This document shows positions 32,337-40,239 of a stretch of 40,886 bases of DNA, piece after piece. This DNA is from Ruminococcus sp. CAG:488. GTDB taxonomy: Bacteria > Bacillota > Clostridia > Oscillospirales > Acutalibacteraceae. The stretch lies in assembly GCA_000434055.1 (NCBI GenBank), contig HF999649.1, positions 154,390 through 195,275 of the forward strand, in the 5' to 3' direction. Position 1 is the stretch's first letter. Every line of letters begins with the position of its first letter. A program made the translations under genes and the position numbers. Under the pieces are notes generated by a model. It did not search any database and had not been told where the DNA came from. It saw only the letters and a program-made list of their open reading frames with translations.

Positions 32337-33365
32337 TCAGTCTTCGTTGAGAACCTGGGAGAGTATTTTTCCGACCATATCGGTCAGATATCTGACGCTT
32401 GGAATCAGCGTTGCATAGTCGATCCTCGTCGGTCCGATAATTCCTATCGAGCCGTGATTTTCTCCGCCGACATCGTACTGCGCCATTATCACGCTTGAAT
32501 TTTCAAGCGGTTTAAACTTGTTTTCGCTGCCGATTTTGACGTCCAAATCTTTTTTATTGTCCGTCAGGATCTTGCTCAACGGCTCGCCACGCCTCAGAAA
32601 ATCCATAAGCTCATAAGCCGTTGCACCGTAGTCACCGTAATGGAAGATATTTGACTGACCGCCGAGCATAAGCGGAATTTCCATCGCCTCGCTCGCAAGC
32701 TCCGATACCGTCGAAATGAGCGGTATCATTGTCAGCGCATCCTCACCCATTGAAGCAACCAAGGTTTGAAGCGTCGCAGTGTCAATAGCGTCAAGCTCCG
32801 TCCCGACAAATGAAGTTTTGACAATGTTGTAAAACTTCTCGATAACGGAAGCGTTCAAATCCACATCGCTCCGACAAACTCTGCTTTTGATCATACCGTT
32901 TGAGGTAAGCAGAACAACCATTCCAGTCCTCGTTCCGACAGGTACGAATTCAACACGCTTAATCGTGACGTTCTCGCCCGACGGAGCAGTTGAAATTGCG
33001 GCGCAGTTTGTCATATCCGCAAGGAAATCGTTTGCCCGCTTGAGTATGTTTTCCGGACTGGCGTTTCTTATAGAAATACCGGCTTCGATACGTCTTTTGT
33101 CCGCATCGTCAAGCTGCCGCACTCCCATAAGATGATCTACATAGTAACGGTAGCCCTCGTCGGTGGGAATTCGCCCCGCCGAGGTGTGGGGCTGTTCGAG
33201 AAGTCCCATGCTTGAAAGCTCAGCCATCTCATTTCTGATGGTCGCCGACGAAACCGAAATCTCGGGATCCTTTTGCAAGAGCTTTGAACCGACAGGCTCG
33301 CCCGTCTTTATATAGTGTTCGACAACAGCAGCAAGTATTTTTTCTTTTCTCTGACTGAGTTCCAT
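32337..33365 (-). CDS. hrcA: Heat-inducible transcription repressor HrcA
   Basis: This repressor binds CIRCE operators and represses class I heat-shock genes until GroE is occupied. It has 342 residues. An N-terminal winged helix contains EPVGSKLLQKDPEISVSSAT and IRNEMAELSSMGLLEQPHTS. Middle motifs include GRIPTDEGYRYYVDHLM, and the C-terminal domain ends with GPTRIDYATLIPSVRYLTDM. The CIRCE element lies 24 bases upstream, so it regulates its own operon. Confidence 0.97.
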   Translation of the reverse strand: MELSQRKEKILAAVVEHYIKTGEPVGSKLLQKDPEISVSSATIRNEMAELSSMGLLEQPHTSAGRIPTDEGYRYYVDHLMGVRQLDDADKRRIEAGISIRNASPENILKRANDFLADMTNCAAISTAPSGENVTIKRVEFVPVGTRTGMVVLLTSNGMIKSRVCRSDVDLNASVIEKFYNIVKTSFVGTELDAIDTATLQTLVASMGEDALTMIPLISTVSELASEAMEIPLMLGGQSNIFHYGDYGATAYELMDFLRRGEPLSKILTDNKKDLDVKIGSENKFKPLENSSVIMAQYDVGGENHGSIGIIGPTRIDYATLIPSVRYLTDMVGKILSQVLNED

Positions 33366-33388
33366 AATCTCACCGCCTTTAGCACCGT

Positions 33389-33415
33389 TAGCACTCTTTT
33401 GTCCTGAGTGCTAAC
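33389..33415 (-). promoter_or_regulatory. CIRCE operator
   Basis: A perfect TTAGCACTC-N9-GAGTGCTAA. It lies just downstream of the hrcA promoter, where HrcA binding blocks transcription. An extra partial arm TTAGCACC lies at 33380-33387. Confidence 0.97.
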
Positions 33416-33425
33416 TACATTTAAT

Positions 33426-33454
33426 ACTATACAACCGTCCGACCGATTTGTCAA
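33426..33454 (-). promoter_or_regulatory. Promoter of hrcA-grpE-dnaK-dnaJ
   Basis: On the minus strand TTGACA (33449-33454), 17 bases, TATAGT (33426-33431), with CIRCE immediately after. Confidence 0.8.
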
Positions 33455-33539
33455 CACTTTAATTGTGAATTCTTTGTTAACATTTGCAGTTTTTCCATTA
33501 ACAATGATTGCAGACGAACTTGATTAACGGAGTGATACA

Positions 33540-33665
33540 TAATTTCTGCCACTTTTCATCTTTATCCCCCTCAGCACATTACACTGCGGGCTCTGTCGGC
33601 GGAGGAGCCTGTGTTACAATGGACTTTATTCAGACCTTGGGTCGATGTGGGCATCGACCCTACAA
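33540..33665. repeat. Palindromes in the hrcA-ferredoxin gap
   Basis: A perfect 9-bp palindrome GGGTCGATG-TGGG-CATCGACCC lies at 33639-33660, followed by TACA. It resembles the GGGCGACC and GTGGGCATCG palindromes elsewhere in the window. A GC-rich island at 33570-33615 precedes it. The rest of 33455-33793 is AT-rich and shows no gene. Confidence 0.5.
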
Positions 33666-33793
33666 ATTGTGATTTTTTCAAATCACAACAAATCATGCAA
33701 TATCAAAAATAATAAAAAATTTTGCATATCTATACCTTATAATATATTTTGACGCAGCAGGCAGGATTATTCTGCATTTCCGCACATTACCTG

Positions 33794-33822
33794 TTGCTTT
33801 TACGAAAAAGATATGATACAAT
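33794..33822 (+). promoter_or_regulatory. Ferredoxin-like gene promoter
   Basis: TTGCTT (33794-33799), 17 bases, TACAAT (33817-33822), followed by AGGAGG at 33833-33838. Confidence 0.55.
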
Positions 33823-33846
33823 CGCCAATGTCAGGAGGTAGTGAAA

Positions 33847-34542
33847 ATGATAAGAAAAATTATTAAAATAGACGAAGAAAAATGCAACGGCTGCGGCGCA
33901 TGTGTTTCTGCATGTCACGAAGGCGCCATTGGTCTTGTTGACGGCAAGGCGAAGCTTATGCGTGATGATTATTGCGACGGACTCGGAGACTGTCTGCCCT
34001 CATGCCCTACCGGTGCCATTTCCTTTGAGCAGAGAGAAGCGGCAGACTACAATGAAAAAGCCGTTATGGAAAACAGGCTCAAGAAGCACGGCATTGCTAA
34101 TCACGGCGGATGCCCGGGCTCAAAACTCAGCCGTATCATGCACGATCACGGCTCGCATACAGACATAAAAGCCGAAAGCCGTCTTTCGCAGTGGCCCGTT
34201 CAGATAAAGCTTGTTCCCGTCAATGCTCCCTATTTTGACGGTGCCGACCTGCTCATCGCCGCCGACTGCACGGCTTTCGCTTACGGCAATTTCCACAATG
34301 ATTTCATCAAGGATAAAATTACGCTCATCGGATGTCCGAAGCTTGACAGCGTGGACTATTCCGAAAAGCTGACAGCTATTTTGGCAGTTAATGACATCAA
34401 GAGTGTTACCGTAGTACGCATGGAGGTGCCCTGCTGCGGCGGAATTCAAACGGCTGTCCAAAAGGCACTTGACGCAAGCGGCAAAAACGTTCCTCTCAAC
34501 GTCACGGTTATTTCGACTGACGGTAAAATCAAAAACAAATAA
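33847..34542 (+). CDS. Ferredoxin-domain protein (4Fe-4S) with C-terminal extension
   Basis: This 231-residue iron-sulfur protein starts at the ATG at 33847, 8 bases after AGGAGG; the GTG at 33841 is too close. Residues 8-30 carry CNGCGACVSACHEGAI, a full C-x2-C-x2-C-x3-C motif. The second motif CDGLGDCLPSCP replaces the second Cys with Leu. The remaining 150 residues are a conserved tail with GGCPGS, ADCTAFAYGNFH, IGCPKLD and PCCGG, whose Cys may bind another metal. It is likely a cytosolic electron carrier. A strong terminator follows. This is a common Clostridia protein of unknown partner. Confidence 0.8.
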   Translation: MIRKIIKIDEEKCNGCGACVSACHEGAIGLVDGKAKLMRDDYCDGLGDCLPSCPTGAISFEQREAADYNEKAVMENRLKKHGIANHGGCPGSKLSRIMHDHGSHTDIKAESRLSQWPVQIKLVPVNAPYFDGADLLIAADCTAFAYGNFHNDFIKDKITLIGCPKLDSVDYSEKLTAILAVNDIKSVTVVRMEVPCCGGIQTAVQKALDASGKNVPLNVTVISTDGKIKNK

Positions 34543-34590
34543 AATTTTTCGGAACTGCGGCAAATAAGCGGTTCCGAAATTTTTCTATAA
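34541..34590 (+). terminator. Terminator after the ferredoxin gene
   Basis: TTCGGAAC and GTTCCGAA arms, extended by A/T pairs, enclose TGCGGCAAATAAGC, then ATTTTTCT. The following 34591-34750 is AT-rich and empty. Confidence 0.75.
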
Positions 34591-34750
34591 TATCACAATG
34601 TATAACACAAGCACCAATAAAGCATTTTTTTATCTTTCTTTTTTGCCTAATCCAATGATATAATATTTAAAAACCGTCTTATTCGGCAACATTTTATTCT
34701 TTTTTGTAAAATATTTTGCTTTTTTTCAATATTTCCCTTTGCCTTGTCAC

Positions 34751-34779
34751 TTGACAATACCGTTACAAGGTGTTAAAAT
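34751..34779 (+). promoter_or_regulatory. Promoter of the flavoprotein-FTR-thioredoxin unit
   Basis: TTGACA (34751-34756), 17 bases, TAAAAT (34774-34779). The start near 34786 gives a leader of about 88 bases. Confidence 0.75.
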
Positions 34780-34785
34780 AGGTTG

Positions 34786-34873
34786 CAATAAGATTGATAC
34801 GGGAGAACATCCCGTCCACCGAACGTCGATCGCATTGCGATTGTGTTCGGCTTTTATTTTTTTCGGAGGTATC
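34786..34873 (+). promoter_or_regulatory. Structured leader with an intrinsic terminator (candidate attenuator)
   Basis: Hairpin 1 is ACGGGA-GAACA-TCCCGT (34799-34815). Hairpin 2 starts at 34819 with CCGAAC, has inner ATCGC-ATT-GCGAT and closes with GTTCGG (to 34850), followed by CTTTTATTTTTTTT just before the CGGAGG ribosome site. A terminator inside a leader, before the start codon, implies control by termination. I matched it to no known riboswitch. The bases GGTTGCAATAAGATTGAT at 34781-34798 are unpaired in this fold and could form an alternative structure. Confidence 0.55.
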
Positions 34874-36271
34874 ATGAAAATGAAAACAGACGTTGTAATC
34901 GTCGGAGCAGGCCCTGCCGGTATATTCACAGCTATCGAGATGCTTCGCAAGGGCACTAAGAAAAAGATTGTCATTGTCGAAAAAGGTCAGTCGGTCGAAA
35001 ACAGACACTGTCCCAAGGCGAAGACTAAAAAATGTATGAATTGCAAACCGTATTGCCACATTACTACCGGCTTTTCCGGCGCAGGCGCATTCTCTGACGG
35101 CAAGCTGTCGCTGAGCTATGAGGTCGGCGGAGACCTTCCGAATCTTGTCGGAGAAAAACTGGTTCAGGAAACCATCAACTATACCGACGGTATATATCTT
35201 GAATTCGGCGCAGATACTAAGGTTGAGGGCGTCGGAAACACCGAAGAGGTCAGAAAGATCCGTACCCGTGCAATTCAGGCGGGACTGAAGCTTGTTGACT
35301 GCCCGATCCGTCATATGGGAACGGAAAAGGCACAGGATATCTACCTTGCAATCGAAAAATATCTCATTGCAAGCGGCGTTGAGATCTTCTTTGGCTATGA
35401 GTGCTCTAACATCATCCTTAATGGCAAAAAGTGCGAAGGAATCTATGTTTCCAACAACAAGGGCGTTGAAATGGAGATCAGAGCCGACAATACGATCATT
35501 GCAACGGGACGCAGAGGCGCAGAATGGCTTGAAAAAATCTGCGGCGAGCATGATATAGCTCATTTACCCGGAACGGTTGACATCGGCGTAAGAGTCGAGG
35601 TCAGAAACGAGGTAATCGAGAAGGTCAATGACGTTCTTTACGAATCAAAGCTCATCGGCTATCCCCGTCCGTTCAAAAACAAGGTCAGAACCTTCTGCCA
35701 AAACCCCGGCGGCTTTGTAAGCCAGGAGAATTACGACAACAATCTTGCCGTTGTCAACGGTCATTCATATAAGGAACTCAAGAGTGACAACACAAACCTT
35801 GCCATTCTTTGCTCACATAACTTTTCTTACCCGTTCAATCAGCCTATCGCTTACGCTCAGAAGGTCGGCGAGCTGACAAACATGCTCGGTACGGGTCACA
35901 TCCTCGTTCAGCGCTTCGGTGATATACTTGACGGTAAGCGCACATGGGAAAAGGAGCTTTCGCAGTCCAACCTCAAGCCTACGCTTCCGGACGCGGTTGC
36001 AGGCGATATCACAGCCGCAATGCCGTACAGAGCCATGACAAATATTATCAACTTTATTCAGGCTGTTGACCATGTTGCTCCCGGTTTTGCTTCCTACGAA
36101 ACACTTCTCTACTCTCCCGAGCTCAAGTTCTACAGCAACAGAGTCAAAATGGACGAGCACTTCAACACAAACGTTGAGGGTCTTCACTGCCTCGGCGACT
36201 CAAGCGGCTGGACAAGAGGTCTTATGATGGCTTCCGTCATGGGCGTTTTGATGGGCAGAGAAATCTATTAA
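34874..36271 (+). CDS. FAD-dependent dehydrogenase (COG2509 type)
   Basis: This 465-residue flavoprotein starts at the ATG at 34874 after CGGAGG; upstream in-frame codons lie in the leader. An N-terminal VIVGAGPAGIFTAIEML (dinucleotide-binding) is followed by a Cys cluster HCPKAKTKKCMNCKPYCH near residue 45, which may bind iron-sulfur or be redox active. TGFSGAGAFSDGKLSLS is the family signature. NTIIATGRRGAEWL and the C-terminal GLHCLGDSSGWTRGLMMASVMG complete FAD binding. COG2509 proteins are uncharacterised. It is first in a unit with the FTR-beta-like gene and thioredoxin, 46 bases away. Confidence 0.85.
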   Translation: MKMKTDVVIVGAGPAGIFTAIEMLRKGTKKKIVIVEKGQSVENRHCPKAKTKKCMNCKPYCHITTGFSGAGAFSDGKLSLSYEVGGDLPNLVGEKLVQETINYTDGIYLEFGADTKVEGVGNTEEVRKIRTRAIQAGLKLVDCPIRHMGTEKAQDIYLAIEKYLIASGVEIFFGYECSNIILNGKKCEGIYVSNNKGVEMEIRADNTIIATGRRGAEWLEKICGEHDIAHLPGTVDIGVRVEVRNEVIEKVNDVLYESKLIGYPRPFKNKVRTFCQNPGGFVSQENYDNNLAVVNGHSYKELKSDNTNLAILCSHNFSYPFNQPIAYAQKVGELTNMLGTGHILVQRFGDILDGKRTWEKELSQSNLKPTLPDAVAGDITAAMPYRAMTNIINFIQAVDHVAPGFASYETLLYSPELKFYSNRVKMDEHFNTNVEGLHCLGDSSGWTRGLMMASVMGVLMGREIY

Positions 36272-36317
36272 ATTATTGCAAGTAATATTTTAATGCCGCA
36301 AGAACGGAGATGCTGCC

Positions 36318-36518
36318 ATGAAAGTCACACTCAATCCCGACAAGGAGATAGTCAATATAGTCAAAGAAGGTCTCAAGCGCACGGGCGGCTACTGCCCCTG
36401 CCGCAGAGAGCATACACCCGAGAACAAGTGTATGTGTGAGGAATTCAGAAAGCAGATTGAAGATCCGAATTTTGAAGGCTTTTGCCATTGTATGCTTTAT
36501 TATAAGTCAAAGGACTAA
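36318..36518 (+). CDS. Ferredoxin-thioredoxin reductase catalytic (beta) chain-like protein
   Basis: This 66-residue protein has six Cys arranged as YCPCRR, KCMCEEFR and FCHCMLYY: CPC-x9-CMC-x15-CHC. The plant and cyanobacterial FTR beta chain is CPC-x16-CPC-x8-CHC, binding a 4Fe-4S cluster next to a disulfide. Here the spacing is altered but the three CxC pairs remain. In the known system FTR passes electrons from ferredoxin to thioredoxin, and a thioredoxin gene follows after 13 bases. No alpha subunit is present. An AACGGAGA ribosome site precedes the start. Confidence 0.8.
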   Translation: MKVTLNPDKEIVNIVKEGLKRTGGYCPCRREHTPENKCMCEEFRKQIEDPNFEGFCHCMLYYKSKD

Positions 36519-36531
36519 GGAGGTTTTTATC

Positions 36532-36846
36532 ATGGCTGAAGTTAAAATCACAAAAGACAATTTTACAGCCGAGGTACTTAAATGCGATATTCCGGTTCTG
36601 CTCGATTTCTGGGCGGAATGGTGCGGTCCGTGCCGTATGCTCGCTCCGATAGTTGAAGAAATAGCGGACGAGTACGACGATGTAGTTAAGGTCGGCAAGG
36701 TCAATGTTGACGAAGAGCCCGAGCTTTCCTCGATTTTCAACGTTTCAAGCATTCCGACATTGGTCGTTATCGACCACGGCAAGGCGAATAAATCCGCAGT
36801 CGGATATATGTCTAAAGAAAAAGTCCTCGAGCTTCTCGGACTGTAA
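36532..36846 (+). CDS. trxA: Thioredoxin
   Basis: This 104-residue redox protein starts at ATG 36532 after AGGAGG; longer frames are ignored. The active site is WAEWCGPCRML (about residues 27-37). VGKVNVDEEPEL and the cis-Pro in SSIPTLVV follow. A single domain without signal peptide. It is the last gene of the unit after the FTR-beta-like protein, and its expected electron donor is that protein. Confidence 0.96.
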   Translation: MAEVKITKDNFTAEVLKCDIPVLLDFWAEWCGPCRMLAPIVEEIADEYDDVVKVGKVNVDEEPELSSIFNVSSIPTLVVIDHGKANKSAVGYMSKEKVLELLGL

Positions 36847-36860
36847 GATAAAACAAAATC

Positions 36861-36898
36861 GGCAGCCTGCATTTTTCTTGCAGACTGCCTTATTTTTT
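36861..36898. terminator. Terminator between trxA and the CPBP-like gene (convergent)
   Basis: GGCAGCCTGCA and TGCAGACTGCC arms with a 7-base loop, then TTATTTTTT on the plus strand. Confidence 0.8.
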
Positions 36899-38108
36899 AA
36901 TTATATGTGCTTTTATCGAACTGCTTCTTGAAATATTCGTCAACGAGCTTGGAAATGCTCTCGGCGTTTTCGGGAACATTCTCTGTGCTTCTTGAGCGGC
37001 GATGTCTTTTGCCGTCGGGCGACTGTTTTTGCTCTGTTTTTGCTCTGTTTTCGCGACGTGGTTCGGAATAAATTTCCGCCACACCCTTTGAAAATGCCTT
37101 CGGCTCTCTGTCAAAATCAAGAATTTCATTTTCCTTAATTCCGCCGAATCTTTTCGCTTGCTCGGTCTCGTTCATCATCATAAGATAGTTATTTGACGCC
37201 TTTTTTTCGTCAAGCTCTGTTTCGGATTCGTTCAATGCCGAAAGGACATCATGACGTGTTTTCATTTCTTTTTCATATTCTGCATTGACTCTGTCACGTC
37301 TGTAATAGAACGGAATAAAGATCACACATGAAATTAACTGGATAACTAATGACTTCACAAGCAGCCACTTATCCGGCAAGCGGTCGGGCGAAAGATAAAT
37401 GCAGGTCATTATGAACGCATTGACAAAATGATCCGCAATCGCCATCCATACCGAGCCGTTGACCTTATAATAATATCCCCAACGTATTGAGCTGACAAAC
37501 ACAGCAGCCGCAGATGCCGAAATTGTTATAACCACGTCCGCCGTCGGCATATTTTTAAATCCGCCCTCGGCAAAAGCTCCGATTGCGGGCAAAAATGACA
37601 GTGCGGTGAAGATTATCGACTGAACATAATTTGACTTTTTCTCACCGAGCTTTTTGCAAAGCCGATTGAGCATAAAGCCCCTGTAAAGCTCCTTGAAAAC
37701 GACGTTGACGATCAAAGCAAAGGCATAAGCGGCAATCGCCGGAATCAATCCCTTCTCCGTTGAATTCGGCGGAAGAATAAAAATACTTATATCCGAATAG
37801 AATCCCTTGATTTTGAAATAAATCAGTTCCGCAGCATAGATAAGCACAATCGGCGCAAGCGAAAAGCCGATGCCGTAAATCAGCTCGAAAAACCAGCCGA
37901 AGCGCCCTAAGCATCTCCTGCCAATATTGAACTTCAGCATCTTTGAAGCTGCAAGAACCGCAAACAGTCCCAAAACTCTTGCGATCACGGTATCGCCGAA
38001 GATTGTATTATCGCTTTTTATAAAGAAAACGTCAATCGCTTGAATTATAAAAATAAATGCCGTCAGAAAAAAAGTGATTGTAATTCTTTTTTCTTTCAAA
38101 TCTTTCAT
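36897..38108 (-). CDS. CPBP-like (CAAX protease-related) membrane protein with a long charged tail
   Basis: This 403-residue protein has about eight TM helices (residues 10-270). The region VVFKELYRGFMLNRL resembles the first CPBP motif (EExxxR) but has FKE where EE is expected. IIFTALSFLP lacks the second-motif His, and ADHFVNAF has HxxN rather than HxxxN. Activity may therefore be lost. The last 130 residues form a charged cytoplasmic tail with many Lys, Arg and Glu (KTEQKQSPDGKRHRRSRS), unusual for the family. It lies just after nadE on the same strand, 19 bases away. Confidence 0.65.
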   Translation of the reverse strand: MKDLKEKRITITFFLTAFIFIIQAIDVFFIKSDNTIFGDTVIARVLGLFAVLAASKMLKFNIGRRCLGRFGWFFELIYGIGFSLAPIVLIYAAELIYFKIKGFYSDISIFILPPNSTEKGLIPAIAAYAFALIVNVVFKELYRGFMLNRLCKKLGEKKSNYVQSIIFTALSFLPAIGAFAEGGFKNMPTADVVITISASAAAVFVSSIRWGYYYKVNGSVWMAIADHFVNAFIMTCIYLSPDRLPDKWLLVKSLVIQLISCVIFIPFYYRRDRVNAEYEKEMKTRHDVLSALNESETELDEKKASNNYLMMMNETEQAKRFGGIKENEILDFDREPKAFSKGVAEIYSEPRRENRAKTEQKQSPDGKRHRRSRSTENVPENAESISKLVDEYFKKQFDKSTYN

Positions 38109-38127
38109 AATCTCTTCTCGTTCCGTT

Positions 38128-40065
38128 TTATTTTATCTCTTCAATCTCCCTGAGCCAAATCGCATACGAAGCGTCGCTCGGCATTCTCCAATCTCCTCTC
38201 GGCGAAAGGCAAACGCTGCCTATCTTCACCCCGTCGGGCAGGCAGCTCCTCTTGAACTGCTGAGTGAAAAATCTCTTGTAGAATACCTTGAGCCATTTAA
38301 GTATCGTTTCCCTGTCAAAATCCTCTTTGAATGCTTTCTCAGCGAGGAAGAATATCTTTGAAGGCGAAAATCCGAAGCGAAGAAGATGATAAAGGAAGAA
38401 GTCATGCAATGCATAAGGTCCGATTATCTCCTCTGTCTCCTGCAGGATATTGCCCTCCTCATCGGGAGGAAGAAGCTCCGGACTTATCGGCGTATCTATT
38501 ATATCCTCAAGCACATGAGTGCTGTCGGGGAAAATATTATAATCAATCAGCGCCGCTATCATCCAGCGCACAAGGGTTTTCGGCACACCGCAATTGACGC
38601 CGTACATACTCATATGGTCGGCATTATATGTGCACCAGCCGAGTGCCAGCTCGCTGAGGTCGCCCGTTCCGACAACGAAGCCGCCGACCTTGCAGGCATA
38701 ATCCATAAGGACCTGCGTTCTTTCACGAGCCTGGATATTTTCATATGTTACATCGAATTTATCCGTCGGGTGACCAATATCACGGCAGTGAAGCGTGCAA
38801 GCCTCTTTTATGTCAATCTCCATTGCGTGAACGCCGAGAGTCTCCATAAGCTCCCAAGCGTTTGAATGGGTGCGTTTCGTCGTGCCGAAGCAAGGAAGCG
38901 TTATCGCAATAACGTCCGAGGGATCGCGTCCGAGCTGACGTGCGGTTTCTGCGCAGACAAGCAGCGCAAGAGTGGAATCCAGTCCGCCCGAAACACCGAG
39001 AACCATTTTTCCTCCGACCTTTGACGCCCTCTTTTTAAGCCCGGCGACCTGCATACGGAAGATATCCATACATCGTTCGATTCTGTCCTTCTTATCCGAG
39101 GGAACAAACGGCAGCTTCTTCACTTCGTATATCTCTCCGTCGCTTTCAAGCTCCGCTGCTGTCTCGACTTCGACATAATCCTTACCCTCAAGGTAAAGAG
39201 CTGCCGAGTCCGCAAACGTCTTGTTCTCTGTCCGGTCCGCCCTTATCTTGCCGAGATCGACATCATGCTTTATAGAATATCCTCCGTCGATCAGGTTGTC
39301 ATTATGAGAAAGAACGGCACCGTTTTCGCATATAAGAGAATGACCCGAGAAGATAAGATCCGTTGTCGATTCGCTCATACCTGCGCTCGCATAGGCATAG
39401 GCACAAAGGCTCCTTGCCGACTGCTGAGAAACAAGCTCGGTTCTGTATTTTCTTTTCATTATAGTCTCGTTTGAGGCGGAAAGATTGAGAATGATCTCCG
39501 CACCTGCAAGCGTCAGAAGCGTTGACGGCGGCAAAGGCGCCCAAAGGTCTTCACAAATCTCGACTCCGATTTTCACTCCCGAGCAATTAAACACAAGGTT
39601 GTTTCCGACGGGAATTTCATAATCGCCGTCAAGCATAAGCTCTTTCGAACTGATTGAGGCGCATTTCAAATCAGCCGCAGATGAAAACCAACGCTTTTCG
39701 TAGTATTCGTTATAGGTCGGAATAAAGGTTTTTACGGCGATGCCGTTCACCATTCCGTGTGACATCACAACGGCACAGTTATAAAGCTGACCGGCGATAA
39801 TAAGGGGCGCACCGACTGCGACAACGGAGTTGCTGTCCTTTGTAGTCCTGACTATTTCGGCAATGCCCTTCTTTGCGCCGTCAATCAGAGTTTTCTGAAA
39901 GAAAAGGTCGGCGCAGGTGTAGCCCGTAACGCAAAGCTCGGGGAACACTATCACATCGGCGTCCTTATTGATATCGATATACTTAATTATTTCCTGCGTG
40001 TTGAATTCCGTGTTGCCGACCTCGACATCGGGAACCGCACACGCCAATCTGATAAAATTAAACAT
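38128..40065 (-). CDS. nadE: NAD+ synthase, glutamine-dependent
   Basis: This enzyme makes NAD+ from nicotinate adenine dinucleotide, with ammonia from glutamine. The start is ATG at 40063-40065 after AAGGTG; an earlier ATG at 40090-40092 lies at about the predicted transcription start. The 645 residues form an N-terminal nitrilase domain (catalytic Glu in FPELCVTGY, Lys in VKTFIPTYNEYYEKRW, Cys in VGVEICEDLW) and a C-terminal synthetase domain (LGVSGGLDSTLALLV P-loop, TGDLSELALGWCTYN). Length is normal for the two-domain type. Confidence 0.95.
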   Translation of the reverse strand: MFNFIRLACAVPDVEVGNTEFNTQEIIKYIDINKDADVIVFPELCVTGYTCADLFFQKTLIDGAKKGIAEIVRTTKDSNSVVAVGAPLIIAGQLYNCAVVMSHGMVNGIAVKTFIPTYNEYYEKRWFSSAADLKCASISSKELMLDGDYEIPVGNNLVFNCSGVKIGVEICEDLWAPLPPSTLLTLAGAEIILNLSASNETIMKRKYRTELVSQQSARSLCAYAYASAGMSESTTDLIFSGHSLICENGAVLSHNDNLIDGGYSIKHDVDLGKIRADRTENKTFADSAALYLEGKDYVEVETAAELESDGEIYEVKKLPFVPSDKKDRIERCMDIFRMQVAGLKKRASKVGGKMVLGVSGGLDSTLALLVCAETARQLGRDPSDVIAITLPCFGTTKRTHSNAWELMETLGVHAMEIDIKEACTLHCRDIGHPTDKFDVTYENIQARERTQVLMDYACKVGGFVVGTGDLSELALGWCTYNADHMSMYGVNCGVPKTLVRWMIAALIDYNIFPDSTHVLEDIIDTPISPELLPPDEEGNILQETEEIIGPYALHDFFLYHLLRFGFSPSKIFFLAEKAFKEDFDRETILKWLKVFYKRFFTQQFKRSCLPDGVKIGSVCLSPRGDWRMPSDASYAIWLREIEEIK

Positions 40066-40097
40066 GTTTATCACCTTACCGTATTTATACATAATTT

Positions 40098-40125
40098 ATT
40101 ATAACATAAAATTGCAAAGTGTCAA
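40098..40125 (-). promoter_or_regulatory. nadE promoter
   Basis: On the minus strand TTGACA (40120-40125), 16 bases, TATAAT (40098-40103). Transcription would start near 40091. Confidence 0.7.
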
Positions 40126-40171
40126 ATATCTTGTTGCAAATGTTGCATGACTTTTATTTTGATAAAATTTA

Positions 40172-40200
40172 TTGAAATTTTCGTCTTAATATGTTAAATT
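40172..40200 (+). promoter_or_regulatory. Promoter of the GPH transporter gene
   Basis: TTGAAA (40172-40177), 17 bases, TAAATT (40195-40200), 40 bases before the start. Confidence 0.45.
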
Positions 40201-40239
40201 ATATGTAATATATACAATTAGATAGAGAGGAACACGGAA

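Noticed and set aside
34786..34873. Assignment of this leader to fluoride, THF, preQ1 or T-box families
   Set aside because: None of their conserved cores is visible.
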